64,000 bases of DNA from Nocardioides sp. Soil774 (lineage in GTDB: Bacteria; Actinomycetota; Actinomycetes; Propionibacteriales; Nocardioidaceae). This document shows, one piece after another, positions 26,155 to 34,683 of this stretch; positions within the stretch are counted from its first letter, which is position 1; each line of letters opens with the position of its first letter. The position numbers were made by a program, and so were the translations under genes. The notes under the pieces are model-generated. The model did no database searches. It worked only from the letters and a program-made list of their open reading frames with translations, and was not told the origin of the DNA. The stretch lies in assembly GCF_001428125.1 (NCBI RefSeq), contig NZ_LMSM01000001.1, positions 249,306-313,305 on the forward strand, read 5' to 3'.

Positions 26155-26248
26155 ACCCCGATGGTCCTCCCGAGGCCACTGTCGGTGGCTCCGACTAGAC
26201 AGACGCTCGACAGAAACCACCGGCTGATCTTCCCCAGGAGGCCACACC

Positions 26249-26599
26249 ATGAGCACGCTCAGCCTTGCCCCCGCTTTCATCTCCGCCCCCCGCGCCCGCT
26301 CGACCGTCCGCCTGACGCGTCGCGGCCGCCTCGTGGTCTTCGTGACCTCGCTCCTCCTCGTGCTCGGCGTGGCGATCATGCTCGCCGGAGGTGCCGTGGG
26401 CACCGGCTCGGCCGGCGAACCCGCCCCCACCGAGATCGTCCAGGTCGCCCCCGGCGACACCCTGTGGGACATCGCCAGCGACCTCGCCACCGACGGCGAC
26501 GTCCGCTCGGTCATGACCGAGATCGAGCGCCTCAACGCGCTCGAGTCCGCCAGCCTCGCGGCTGGCCAGAAGCTCCGCGTCCCGGTCGTCTCCGACTGA
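26249..26599 (+). CDS. LysM-domain membrane protein, likely SOS-induced division inhibitor (ChiZ/DivS-like)
   Basis: 116 aa. A basic N-terminus precedes one TM segment (residues 27-50, LVVFVTSLLLVLGVAIMLAGG). The extracytoplasmic part is a single LysM domain (VAPGDTLWDIASDLA ... LAAGQKLRVPV) that binds peptidoglycan. In M. tuberculosis the LexA-controlled LysM protein Rv2719c (ChiZ) lies between lexA and nrdR, and C. glutamicum DivS is similar. The same gene order plus the box cluster support this role. The hydrolase-like part of ChiZ is absent or very short. Confidence 0.82.
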   Translation: MSTLSLAPAFISAPRARSTVRLTRRGRLVVFVTSLLLVLGVAIMLAGGAVGTGSAGEPAPTEIVQVAPGDTLWDIASDLATDGDVRSVMTEIERLNALESASLAAGQKLRVPVVSD

Positions 26600-26654
26600 C
26601 GCGTGAGGCCTCCATCAGCCGCTTCGACCCCGGCTGGTGGAACCAAGGGGAAGA

Positions 26655-26686
26655 CCGAGGGGCGGGCCTGGTGGCCCGCCCCTCGG
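26655..26686 (+). terminator. Strong hairpin after the LysM gene
   Basis: A perfect 14-bp GC stem (26655-26668 with 26673-26686) with a TGGT loop, 56 nt after the stop. T-rich sequence follows only loosely (CGTATTTGG). Likely the transcription end of the LysM gene. Confidence 0.7.
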
Positions 26687-26739
26687 CGTATTTGGTGGGT
26701 CGTTCGATGGGCTTCTTCTGCTGTCGCCGCCCGTCGCGT

Positions 26740-26812
26740 TCCCCGGATATCCGGGGATCCCGACACCATCGTGGAGTCCGTGAGCCGGATGGTGGGTCGC
26801 GGACTCCACGAT
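26740..26812. repeat. Palindrome plus stem-loop repeat, copy 4
   Basis: An 18-nt palindrome (26740-26757) and a perfect 13-bp stem (26768-26780 with 26800-26812, ATCGTGGAGTCCG). In the 415-nt gene-free stretch 26600-27014, which otherwise holds a terminator and copy 5. Confidence 0.78.
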
Positions 26813-26844
26813 CCCTCTGGACTTCTCCGCGCTTGCTGCGTGGC

Positions 26845-26920
26845 GATCCCCGGATATCCGGGGATCCCGACCGTTGTGCGGTGATCTTGGTGTGGCTGCC
26901 GCACCACAGTGACCGCACAA
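26845..26920. repeat. Palindrome plus stem-loop repeat, copy 5 (variant stem)
   Basis: A 22-nt palindrome (26845-26866) followed by a stem of different sequence (TTGTGCGGT at 26874-26882 with ACCGCACAA at 26912-26920). The architecture is kept although the stem bases differ from copies 1, 2 and 4. Confidence 0.72.
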
Positions 26921-27014
26921 GCGGTTCTCCACAGATCTTCGTCGGAGGGTGGTTCGAGAGGCGTCGAACTGGGTAGTTTCCGAGGTGCTGACGTTGTTCT
27001 CGGGAAGGCACTTC

Positions 27015-27536
27015 ATGCACGTACGCCGCGCACTTGCGCTCACCCTGACGGTTCCGTTGCTCCTGGCCGGTTGCTCCGACGACCCCGCGCCCGAGCCGAA
27101 GATGCCTGACCCGACGCCGAGCTCGTCGGCGCCCAGTCCGACCGAGTCGGAGACGGCGGAGGCTGAGAGTCCGGAGGAGTTCGTACGCCGCTGGGTGGAG
27201 GTCAGCAACGAGATGCAGCGAACCGGTGACGTAGATGCGTATCTCAAAATCTCGGGTGAGTGCCGGCCATGCAAGCAGGTGGCACGACAGGTAGCGAGCG
27301 CGTTTGAGGCCGGGGGGTACGTCAAAACGAAGGGATGGACAGTTCGGTCCATCACCGACAGGTCCGGTGGCGGTAAGCCCATCTATGACGTTCGTGTCGA
27401 CTCTGCGCCGACTGAGTTGAAGGCGAGCAAGTCGGGCAAGCCGTCTCGCCTGCCGGGCGGTGACCTCACCTATCGGTTCCGGCTCAACCGCGAAGCCCCG
27501 TGGCAGTTGATGCAATTGACGCAGGTGCCATCGTGA
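27015..27536 (+). CDS. DUF6318-type lipoprotein
   Basis: 173 aa. Lipoprotein signal with lipobox LLAGC (Cys near residue 18), an acidic Pro/Ser/Glu linker, and a domain beginning SPEEFVRRWVEVSNEMQRTGDVDAYL with a CRPC pair; this matches the actinobacterial DUF6318 family. Function unknown. The second half is less GC-rich than the window average. Its stop overlaps the next start (GTGA). Confidence 0.7.
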   Translation: MHVRRALALTLTVPLLLAGCSDDPAPEPKMPDPTPSSSAPSPTESETAEAESPEEFVRRWVEVSNEMQRTGDVDAYLKISGECRPCKQVARQVASAFEAGGYVKTKGWTVRSITDRSGGGKPIYDVRVDSAPTELKASKSGKPSRLPGGDLTYRFRLNREAPWQLMQLTQVPS

Positions 27537-28342
27537 GAGTCGCCAGCACCCTCCTGACGATGCTGGCGTTGCTGCTGCTCGCTCCGGGCTCCTCCGGAGC
27601 GGACGACGGCGACGACGACGAGCCTGTCTGTTACGAGGTTGCAGACCTCTACTCAGTCAAGGTCGTGTGCGACTACAGCGGCGATAGTTTGGCGGAGGCT
27701 CAAGCAGCTGAGCCTTTAGCGGATTGGCAGATCTATCAGTTGTGCAAAGACGGGACGTCTGGTCAGCCTGAAGCCTGCGCTAACCCGAGGGTCTGCACAA
27801 TCGACGGCAAGACGGGAACCCTCTACGCAGTGTTCCGGGACGGAGTTCGCAGGGGCACGGCATGTCTTACAGCTGGCGAAGCCGGAGCGCTGAAGCCCTC
27901 AATCCGGAGCGTAGTGATTGCCACCTTTCAGCAGCTCAAGTGGTCCCCATCTGACCTCACCGTCCAACCGCCCGGCGGCAAGACGTTGGTCAATCTCGAC
28001 ACCAACTTCTTCACGACCAACACGGATGCCAAGTCGATACCCGTGAAGCTTCAGGGTCAGAGCGTCGTGGTCACAGCCCGCCCCATCGCCTACCGCTGGA
28101 ACTTCGGCGACGACATCTCGATCACCACGACGAGCCCGGGATCGCCGTACCCCGACCTCGACGTCGCCCACACCTACGAGCAGACGGGCGAGGTCGCCGT
28201 CAGCGTGGACACGCAGTACGGCGACGCGAGCTTCACGGTCAACGGTGGCCCGCCTGAGCCGATCCCGTCGACCATCTGGGTCGCAGGCGCGAGCCAGGAC
28301 CTCGAGATCGTCGAGGCGCTGCCGCAGCTCGTCATTCGCTGA
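27533..28342 (+). CDS. Exported protein with C-terminal PKD-like domain
   Basis: 269 aa, GTG start overlapping the previous stop by 4 nt. Signal peptide (residues 1-22), an acidic DDGDDDE segment, a middle part of unknown type with Cys residues, and a C-terminal PKD-like domain (YRWNFGDD ... YPDLDVAHTYEQTGEVAVSV). PKD domains mediate surface or carbohydrate contacts. The middle (about 27640-28060) is clearly poorer in G+C than the PKD part. Confidence 0.68.
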   Translation: MRVASTLLTMLALLLLAPGSSGADDGDDDEPVCYEVADLYSVKVVCDYSGDSLAEAQAAEPLADWQIYQLCKDGTSGQPEACANPRVCTIDGKTGTLYAVFRDGVRRGTACLTAGEAGALKPSIRSVVIATFQQLKWSPSDLTVQPPGGKTLVNLDTNFFTTNTDAKSIPVKLQGQSVVVTARPIAYRWNFGDDISITTTSPGSPYPDLDVAHTYEQTGEVAVSVDTQYGDASFTVNGGPPEPIPSTIWVAGASQDLEIVEALPQLVIR

Positions 28343-28373
28343 TCGACGTCATTCATCAACTCTCGGGGGACAC

Positions 28374-29888
28374 ATGCTTGGTTCTGCACGCCCGCAGCAC
28401 GCGAAGACCGCGCTCGTCGTCGCTGCACTTCTGACCGTCATCTGCAGCTCGGGCTGCGACGACGCGAAGCAGGAGGGCACCGGTGACGGGAAGGACGCCG
28501 CGACGGCAGCGGTGGCGGAGCCGTCGCTCGCCCAGGCCGCGCCCGCGGAGGTCGCCTGGACGGCAAGGCTCGACGTCATCGGCCAGCCGGTGGAGGCCGG
28601 GCCGGCACTCCTGGTGCTGTCGAAGACCCCGCGTGGCACCGTCGAGCTGGTCAGCCTGGACGCGAAGACCGGCCGAGCGAACTTCCGGATGCCGTACCAC
28701 CCCGGCGGCACGCCCACAGGCATGGCGATGGTGCCGCGGGCCACCGAGACCGACGCCGGTCGGCACCTCGCGGTGCTTCGACAGAACGATCTCGATGCCG
28801 CGGGACCTGCGCTCGTCGCGGTCGACGTCCGGACCGGTGCCGTTGTCTCGAGCACGCCGACGGCCGTGGACGACTACGACGCGTGCTCGGACGGTCACGA
28901 CGTGTGCTGGTCTGGATTCGAGAGCAGGCCCGGATCGATGGTCGACGGTCCGTTCGGCACCTTCCGCGACATCATTCCCGGCAGCGCGCCGAGGCGCTGG
29001 GACCTCGAGTCCGGCCGCGTGACCGAGAAGACCCTCCAGGAGGGGGCGCTGCGAGTGGGCGACCCCGACCTCTACGTCCGCGGCGAAGGGCGCCTGGCGA
29101 CGCTGGTGCGAATCCCCGGCACGTGGCGGACGGCATGGACGCAGTCGGTCTCGGTGCTGGTCGCCGACGGCGTGGCGTCGAAGTACGGGTGGAGCTTCGC
29201 GCACGACGAGGAGACGAACGTGTACGTCGGTTCGCTTGGCAAGCCGTTCCCGGCGACGGTGGTGCGCCGATACGAGCAAGGCAAGCGCGTGAGCACCGAC
29301 TACGCGTCCCGCTATGTCACGGCTGGCATCGACGGCCGGGAGGGCAAGCGCCTCTGGACGCGCCGAGGAGCCGACCCCTGGTGCTCACTCATCCGGCCGG
29401 TCCCGGAGAGCGAGGCCCGCACGCTCTGCGTGGTGCGAGGGTCTCGTGTCGACCGCAAGGGCAAGAAGACGGCGTACGAAGACCTGGTCGTCGAGGTCCA
29501 GGGGGTGGACCCGCGCACGGGGAAGGTTGGGTGGACCTACACGCTCGCCGGCAAGGATGCGGAGCAGGCGTACGTCGACGACCGTGCCCCGCTCGCGTCG
29601 TACGGCGTGGTGCTCCCGGGCGACGACGGCCCGGTCGCCCTCGACCAGCGGTCCGGTGCCCTCGAGCGTGTTGCGGCGGGCACCGTCCTCCTGTGCTCTG
29701 TGGACGCCGACATGGTGAAGGTGTACGGCGAGAAGCGGGTGTCGGACACCCTCTACGTCACCTGTGACCCGGCCGGGAAGGCGACCACGGGCGACCTGTC
29801 CGTGTTCGGTGCAGCCGCGCTCGACGGGGCCGGGCAGACGCGGTACGTCTCGATGCCCGGCAGGGTGGTGGCGTACCGCCTAAGTTGA
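28374..29888 (+). CDS. Lipoprotein with PQQ-like beta-propeller repeats
   Basis: 504 aa, ATG behind GGGGGA. Lipobox near residues 22-25 (SSGC). The rest is made of repeated strands with VSLDAKTGRANF, VAVDVRTGAVV and VQGVDPRTGKVGW, typical of PQQ-like/quinoprotein beta-propellers. No catalytic motif seen; probably a surface scaffold or sensor. Third of three co-directional exported proteins inserted between the LysM gene and nrdR. Confidence 0.65.
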   Translation: MLGSARPQHAKTALVVAALLTVICSSGCDDAKQEGTGDGKDAATAAVAEPSLAQAAPAEVAWTARLDVIGQPVEAGPALLVLSKTPRGTVELVSLDAKTGRANFRMPYHPGGTPTGMAMVPRATETDAGRHLAVLRQNDLDAAGPALVAVDVRTGAVVSSTPTAVDDYDACSDGHDVCWSGFESRPGSMVDGPFGTFRDIIPGSAPRRWDLESGRVTEKTLQEGALRVGDPDLYVRGEGRLATLVRIPGTWRTAWTQSVSVLVADGVASKYGWSFAHDEETNVYVGSLGKPFPATVVRRYEQGKRVSTDYASRYVTAGIDGREGKRLWTRRGADPWCSLIRPVPESEARTLCVVRGSRVDRKGKKTAYEDLVVEVQGVDPRTGKVGWTYTLAGKDAEQAYVDDRAPLASYGVVLPGDDGPVALDQRSGALERVAAGTVLLCSVDADMVKVYGEKRVSDTLYVTCDPAGKATTGDLSVFGAAALDGAGQTRYVSMPGRVVAYRLS

Positions 29889-29896
29889 CGCAGACC

Positions 29897-30241
29897 TCAG
29901 CGCGCCGCGCGCTTCCCGCCCACCGGCCGGGGAGGCGCATCGGCAGAGGGGGGAGGCGACGTGACACCTAGCGCCCGCATCAGTCTCGCGACGAGCAGCA
30001 GCCCCACGAAGAGGCAGGCGATCGCGCCGAGGCAGGCCAGGCCCATGAAGGCCCAAGCGGTCGAGCCGGAGCCCCCGCGCGCGGCCGTACCGAAGTCGAT
30101 GGCGGCATAGACGAGGTAGCCCCAGGCGACCACGCAGAGCGTGATCGCGACGCCGATGACGAGCGCGGCCTTGTTCAGCGGACGGGGCTGCTGGGCACTC
30201 TTGCGCGATCCCGCCCGCTTCCCCGTAGCCACAGGCGCCAT
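29897..30241 (-). CDS. Two-TM hypothetical membrane protein
   Basis: 114 aa, starting MAPVATGKRAGSRKS. A basic cytoplasmic head is followed by TM helices near residues 26-48 and 64-88 and a Pro-rich basic tail. The start was chosen downstream of other in-frame starts because GAGGAGG lies 13 nt upstream. No family recognised. Convergent with the propeller gene, 8 nt apart. Confidence 0.55.
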   Translation of the reverse strand: MAPVATGKRAGSRKSAQQPRPLNKAALVIGVAITLCVVAWGYLVYAAIDFGTAARGGSGSTAWAFMGLACLGAIACLFVGLLLVARLMRALGVTSPPPSADAPPRPVGGKRAAR

Positions 30242-30381
30242 TGTGTCCGACGCGGCCTCCTCGGCGCACCGGAACGCCCGCACGGGTGGGGCTCGACGCG
30301 CCGGTCCAGAGCACTCCGCGAAGCCAAAACCGCAGGTCAGCGGCGTCCGCAGAAATTGATCCGAGCAGTTCACGCGTTCAC

Positions 30382-30410
30382 TTGCCAGCGTCGGGGTCGG
30401 GGCGTACGGT
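30382..30410 (+). promoter_or_regulatory. nrdR-nrdJ promoter
   Basis: TTGCCA (30382-30387) and TACGGT (30405-30410) with a 17-nt spacer. The predicted start site, near 30417, lies inside the first NrdR box. The leader to nrdR is about 160 nt; it contains a short stem (ACACCC/GGGTGT near 30520-30540) and no recognised riboswitch. Confidence 0.6.
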
Positions 30411-30412
30411 TA

Positions 30413-30460
30413 CCACTACATCTAGTAGTTACACCGCTGTAGTTATCCACATCTGGTGCA
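30413..30460 (+). promoter_or_regulatory. Tandem NrdR boxes
   Basis: Two half-palindromic sites share the core ACATCT: ACTACATCTAGT (30415-30426) and CCACATCTGGTG (30447-30458). Their centres are 32 bp apart, about three helical turns, which is the spacing known for NrdR box pairs. Lies at the start of the nrdR-nrdJ transcript and implies autorepression. Confidence 0.6.
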
Positions 30461-30578
30461 CAGGCCAAAGGGAGAAGCGCACAGCCTGAGGCTAGTTGTC
30501 CACAGGAACATCCCCAGGCGACACCCCGTTATGAGGGTGTACGAGCCGCGCCCGAACACGACCGAGAGGAGGGCCATC

Positions 30579-31055
30579 ATGCACTGTCCTTTCTGCAAGA
30601 ACGAGGACACCAAGGTCCTCGACTCCCGTGTCGCCGACGACGGTGGCTCGATCCGCCGCCGCCGCAGCTGCTCGGCCTGCGACCGCCGGTTCTCGACGGT
30701 CGAGAAGATGCAGCTGACGGTCCTCAAGCGCTCGGGTGCGACCGAGCCCTTCAATCGCGACAAGGCGATCGCCGGCGTCCGCAAGGCCTGCAAGGGCCGC
30801 CCGGTCACCGAAGCCCAGCTCGCCTGCCTCGGCCAGGAGGTCGAGGACGCCCTGCGCCTGAGCGGTCAGGCCGAGTTCGACGCCAACGACGTCGGCCTCG
30901 CGATCCTGGCTCCGCTGCGCGCCCTCGACGAGGTGGCGTACCTCCGGTTCGCCTCCGTCTACCGCGCGTTCGAGTCGGCCGACGACTTCGACGCCGAGAT
31001 CAAGATGCTGCGGCTCGAGCGAGCCGCCGACGATCAGCCCGCCCACTCGGGCTGA
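30579..31055 (+). CDS. nrdR: Transcriptional repressor NrdR
   Basis: 158 aa. N-terminal zinc ribbon with Cys3, Cys6, Cys31 and Cys34, then an ATP-cone ([20 protein letters not shown] ...) that senses ATP/dATP. Represses ribonucleotide reductase genes when dATP is high. ATG preceded by GAGAGGAGGG. Directly upstream of nrdJ. Confidence 0.95.
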   Translation: MHCPFCKNEDTKVLDSRVADDGGSIRRRRSCSACDRRFSTVEKMQLTVLKRSGATEPFNRDKAIAGVRKACKGRPVTEAQLACLGQEVEDALRLSGQAEFDANDVGLAILAPLRALDEVAYLRFASVYRAFESADDFDAEIKMLRLERAADDQPAHSG

Positions 31056-31064
31056 CCCCAGAAC

Positions 31065-31098
31065 GGCCCGGCAGGTAGTGGGGAAGCTGCCTGCCGGG
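31065..31098 (+). terminator. Hairpin between nrdR and nrdJ
   Basis: A 10-bp stem GCCCGGCAGG/CCTGCCGGGC (31065-31074 with 31089-31098) with a 14-nt loop, followed by TTACC. Could attenuate read-through from nrdR into nrdJ. Confidence 0.5.
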
Positions 31099-31163
31099 CT
31101 TACCAACCCCCGCGAGACGACTCGCGAAGCAACCACCCATCCAACGAGGGATAGAGGAACTCC

Positions 31164-34061
31164 ATGACCGAGACGGTGAGCAGCCGCGCCAAGGGTGCAG
31201 CGAAGGGCAAGGGCCTGACGCTGGAGCGTGTCTTCAGCACGGAGGGCACCCACCCCTACGACGCCATCACCTGGGAGCGTCGCGACGTCGTCCAGCAGAA
31301 CTGGAAGACCGGCGAGACCGTCTTCGAGCAGCGCGGCGTGGAGTTCCCCGACTTCTGGTCGGTCAACGCCTCGACGATCGTCACCACCAAGTACTTCCGC
31401 GGCGCCGTCGGCACCGACGCCCGCGAGTGGAGCCTCAAGCAGCTCATCGACCGGGTCGTGAAGACCTACACCAAGGCCGGCATCGACCATGGCTACTTCA
31501 AGACCGACGGCGACGCCGAGGTCTTCGAGCACGAGCTCACCTGGCTGCTGGTCAACCAGTACTTCTCCTTCAACAGCCCCGTGTGGTTCAACGTCGGCAC
31601 GCCCTCGCCGCAGCAGGTCTCGGCCTGCTTCATCCTCTCGGTGGACGACTCGATGGACTCGATCCTCAACTGGTACAAGGAGGAGGGCTTCATCTTCAAG
31701 GGCGGCTCCGGTGCCGGCCTCAACCTCTCGCGCATCCGCTCGTCGAAGGAGCTGCTCTCCAGCGGCGGTACGGCGTCGGGTCCGGTCTCCTTCATGCGCG
31801 GCGCGGACGCCTCCGCGGGCACCATCAAGTCGGGCGGCGCGACGCGTCGTGCGGCCAAGATGGTCGTCCTCGACGTCGACCACCCCGACATCGAGGAGTT
31901 CGTGATGACGAAGGCGAAGGAGGAGGACAAGATCCGCGCCCTCCGCGACGCCGGGTTCGACATGGACCTCGGCGGCGCCGACATCACGTCGGTCCAGTAC
32001 CAGAACGCCAACAACTCGGTCCGCGTCAGCGACGAGTTCATGCGCGCGGTCGAGGACGGCACCGAGTTCGGCCTGCGCGCCCGCGGCACCGGCGAGGTCA
32101 TCGAGACCGTCGACGCCCGCGACCTGTTCCGCAAGATCAGCGAGGCCGCCTGGGCCTGCGCCGACCCGGGCCTGCAGTACGACGACACGATCAACGACTG
32201 GCACACCAACCCCGAGACCGGCCGCATCACCGCGTCCAACCCGTGCTCGGAGTACATGTCGCTCGACAACTCCTCGTGCAACCTGGCGTCGCTCAACCTG
32301 CTGAAGTTCCTCAAGGACGACGACACCTTCGACGCCGCCCTGTTCGCGAAGGCCGTCGAGTTCATCATCACCGCGATGGACATCTCGATCTGCTTCGCCG
32401 ACTTCCCGACCGAGCCGATCGGCGACACCACCCGCGACTACCGCCAGCTCGGCATCGGCTACGCCAACCTCGGCGCGCTGCTGATGGCGATGGGCTTGGG
32501 CTACGACTCCGAGGGTGGCCGCTCGATGGCTGCCGCGATCACGTCGCTCATGACCGGTACGTCGTACAAGCGCTCCGCCGAGCTCGCCGGCATCGTCGGC
32601 CCGTACGCCGGCTACGCCCGCAACGCCGACGCCCACAAGCGCGTGATGCGCAAGCACCAGGCGGCCAACGACGTCGTCCGCGTGCTGCACACCGAGGACG
32701 GCCGCGTGCACAAGCTCGCCACCAAGGCGTGGGCCGACGTCATCGCCGTGGGTGAGAAGAACGGCTTCCGCAACGCGCAGGCCTCGGTGCTCGCGCCGAC
32801 CGGCACCATCGGCTTCATGATGGACTGCGACACCACCGGCATCGAGCCCGACTTCTCCCTGGTGAAGTTCAAGAAGCTCGTCGGCGGCGGCTCGATGCAG
32901 ATCGTCAACCAGACGATCCCGCGGGCGCTGCGCAAGCTCGGCTACCAGCCCGAGCAGGTCGAGGCGATCGTCGCCTACATCGGCGAGCACGGCCACGTGA
33001 TCGACGCCCCCGGCCTCAAGACCGAGCACTACGAGATCTTCGACACCGCGATGGGCGCCCGCTCGCTCAAGCCGATGGGCCACGTGCGGATGATGGCTGC
33101 CGCGCAGCCGTTCCTCTCCGGTGCGATCTCCAAGACGGTGAACCTGCCGGAGTCGGCCTCGGTCGAGGAGATCGAGGACGTCTACATGCAGTCCTGGAAG
33201 CTCGGCCTCAAGGCCACCGCGGTCTACCGCGACAACTGCAAGGTCGGCCAGCCCCTGTCCGACGGCGGCGGCAAGGCCAAGAAGGACGAGGCCGACAAGG
33301 CCGCGGCCGACGCGGCCGTCGAGACCAAGGTCGTGGAGAAGGTCGTCTACGCCCCGGTCCGCAAGCGCCTGCCGAAGTCGCGCGTCTCGCGCACCACGTC
33401 GTTCACCGTCGGCGGTGCCGAGGGCTACATGACCTCCGGCGCCCACGACGACGGCCAGCTCGGCGAGGTCTTCCTCAAGCTCGGCAAGCAGGGCTCGACC
33501 CTGGCCGGCGTGATGGACGCCTTCTCGATCGCGGTGTCGATCGGCCTGCAGTACGGCGTCCCGCTGGAGACCTACGTCTCGAAGTTCACCAACCTGCGCT
33601 TCGAGCCCGCCGGCCTCACCGACGACCCCGACGTCCGCATGGCGCAGTCGCTCATGGACTACGTCTGGCGCCGCCTCGCCCTGGACTACCTGTCCTTCGA
33701 GGAGCGCTCGGCCCTGGGGATCTACTCCGCCGAGGAGCGCCAGCGCCACCTCGAGACCGGCTCCTACGAGCCGATCGTGGAAGAGACCGGCTCCGCCGCC
33801 GAGCTCGTCGAGGCGCCCAGCTCGTTGGTCGAGGAGAGCGCCCCGCGCTCGTCACGAGACCAGGACGTCGCCGAGGCCGACATCGTGGAGGCCAGCGTCA
33901 AGCCGGCCCCCGTCGAGGCCAAGACCACCGCCGAGCTCTTCGAGAAGCTCACCGGCACCGCCGTCGACTCGCCGCTCTGCATGACCTGCGGCACGAAGAT
34001 GCGCCCGGCTGGCTCGTGCTACGTGTGCGAGGGCTGCGGGAGCACCAGCGGCTGCAGCTGA
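31164..34061 (+). CDS. nrdJ: Adenosylcobalamin-dependent ribonucleotide reductase NrdJ (class II)
   Basis: 965 aa. Reduces ribonucleotides to deoxyribonucleotides with a B12-derived radical, independent of oxygen. First active-site Cys155 (SACFILS) and the NPCSEY motif at residues 359-364. A Lys/Ala-rich linker (about residues 705-730) leads to a second domain. The C-terminal zinc-finger-like tail CMTCGTK ... CYVCEGCGSTSGCS carries the redox Cys. Residues about 885-900 (SSLVEESAPRSSRDQD) are the translation of an interspersed repeat inserted in frame in the flexible linker. Confidence 0.96.
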   Translation: MTETVSSRAKGAAKGKGLTLERVFSTEGTHPYDAITWERRDVVQQNWKTGETVFEQRGVEFPDFWSVNASTIVTTKYFRGAVGTDAREWSLKQLIDRVVKTYTKAGIDHGYFKTDGDAEVFEHELTWLLVNQYFSFNSPVWFNVGTPSPQQVSACFILSVDDSMDSILNWYKEEGFIFKGGSGAGLNLSRIRSSKELLSSGGTASGPVSFMRGADASAGTIKSGGATRRAAKMVVLDVDHPDIEEFVMTKAKEEDKIRALRDAGFDMDLGGADITSVQYQNANNSVRVSDEFMRAVEDGTEFGLRARGTGEVIETVDARDLFRKISEAAWACADPGLQYDDTINDWHTNPETGRITASNPCSEYMSLDNSSCNLASLNLLKFLKDDDTFDAALFAKAVEFIITAMDISICFADFPTEPIGDTTRDYRQLGIGYANLGALLMAMGLGYDSEGGRSMAAAITSLMTGTSYKRSAELAGIVGPYAGYARNADAHKRVMRKHQAANDVVRVLHTEDGRVHKLATKAWADVIAVGEKNGFRNAQASVLAPTGTIGFMMDCDTTGIEPDFSLVKFKKLVGGGSMQIVNQTIPRALRKLGYQPEQVEAIVAYIGEHGHVIDAPGLKTEHYEIFDTAMGARSLKPMGHVRMMAAAQPFLSGAISKTVNLPESASVEEIEDVYMQSWKLGLKATAVYRDNCKVGQPLSDGGGKAKKDEADKAAADAAVETKVVEKVVYAPVRKRLPKSRVSRTTSFTVGGAEGYMTSGAHDDGQLGEVFLKLGKQGSTLAGVMDAFSIAVSIGLQYGVPLETYVSKFTNLRFEPAGLTDDPDVRMAQSLMDYVWRRLALDYLSFEERSALGIYSAEERQRHLETGSYEPIVEETGSAAELVEAPSSLVEESAPRSSRDQDVAEADIVEASVKPAPVEAKTTAELFEKLTGTAVDSPLCMTCGTKMRPAGSCYVCEGCGSTSGCS
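33819..33862. repeat. Interspersed repeat copy inside nrdJ
   Basis: The segment from CTCGTTGGTCGAGGAG to GTCACGAGACCA has the same ends as the repeat at 24339-24377 and the inverse of 35094-35131. It keeps the nrdJ frame and lies in a non-catalytic linker. Confidence 0.65.
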
Positions 34062-34075
34062 TCTGAGTGACATGT

Positions 34076-34108
34076 CGAGGGCGGGCCGCGCAACGCGGTC
34101 CGCCCTCG
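34076..34108 (+). terminator. Terminator after nrdJ
   Basis: A hairpin of CGAGGGCG...CGCCCTCG with an inner GCCGCG/CGCGGT part and a CAAC loop, starting 15 nt after the stop and followed by TTCGTTCGGTT. Confidence 0.7.
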
Positions 34109-34181
34109 TTCGTTCGGTTGGCGTTGGTCGAACTTCACTGCATGGGCACGGCTTTGTGATGAGTTCCGAACGTGTTCACCC

Positions 34182-34676
34182 GAGCAAGACCTCCGCAACA
34201 CCCGCCAGATCCACGAGTCCTTCGGCCCGCTGGCGCCGAGTCGGATGTACTCCCGCGGCGGCGACGGCCCGACCGTTCGTTTCGTCGCGACGACGCAGGA
34301 CGACGCGCTCGAGGCCGCGGACGACGCAGTCGACGCGCTGCTGGAGTCGGGCTGGGAGCCACGCAACGTGGCGCTGCTGACCACCGGGCACCGCCACCCC
34401 GTGCAGGTCGAGCGCACCGACTTCCACGACCAGGAGGGCTACTGGCGCACCTACTGGGACGACGACGTCTTCTACGGCCACGTCCTCGGCTGCAAGGGGC
34501 TCGAGCGACGGGCGGTCGTGCTCTGCCTCAACGAGGACGGCTCGCGCGATCGCGCTCGCGAGCGGCTCTATGTCGGCATGTCCCGCGCGACCGACGAGCT
34601 CGTCGTCGTGGGAGATCCCGAGACCGTACGCCGCGTGGCGGGCGACGACGTGGCACGGCGGCTCGGCGTCAGCTGA
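34182..34676 (+). pseudogene. C-terminal remnant of a UvrD-like helicase
   Basis: The frame begins abruptly with homology at DLRNTRQIHESFGPLAPSRM (34188 on) without a start codon and continues to the UvrD_C_2-type end GCKGLERRAVVLCLNED ... RERLYVGMSRATDELVVVGD. The ATP-binding N-terminal two thirds (Walker A and B) are absent. A start at 34245 would give at most 143 aa. Probably a truncated, non-functional gene left by a deletion just downstream of the nrdJ terminator. Confidence 0.7.
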
Positions 34677-34683
34677 CCGCGCG

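Noticed and set aside
30411-30578. Cobalamin riboswitch upstream of nrdR-nrdJ
   Set aside because: The ~160-nt leader lacks a recognisable B12-box core; only a short 6-bp stem is seen. Tandem NrdR boxes explain the region better.
34167-34178. GAACGTGTTC as a LexA box
   Set aside because: The arms are separated by 2 nt instead of 4, and it precedes a pseudogene remnant.
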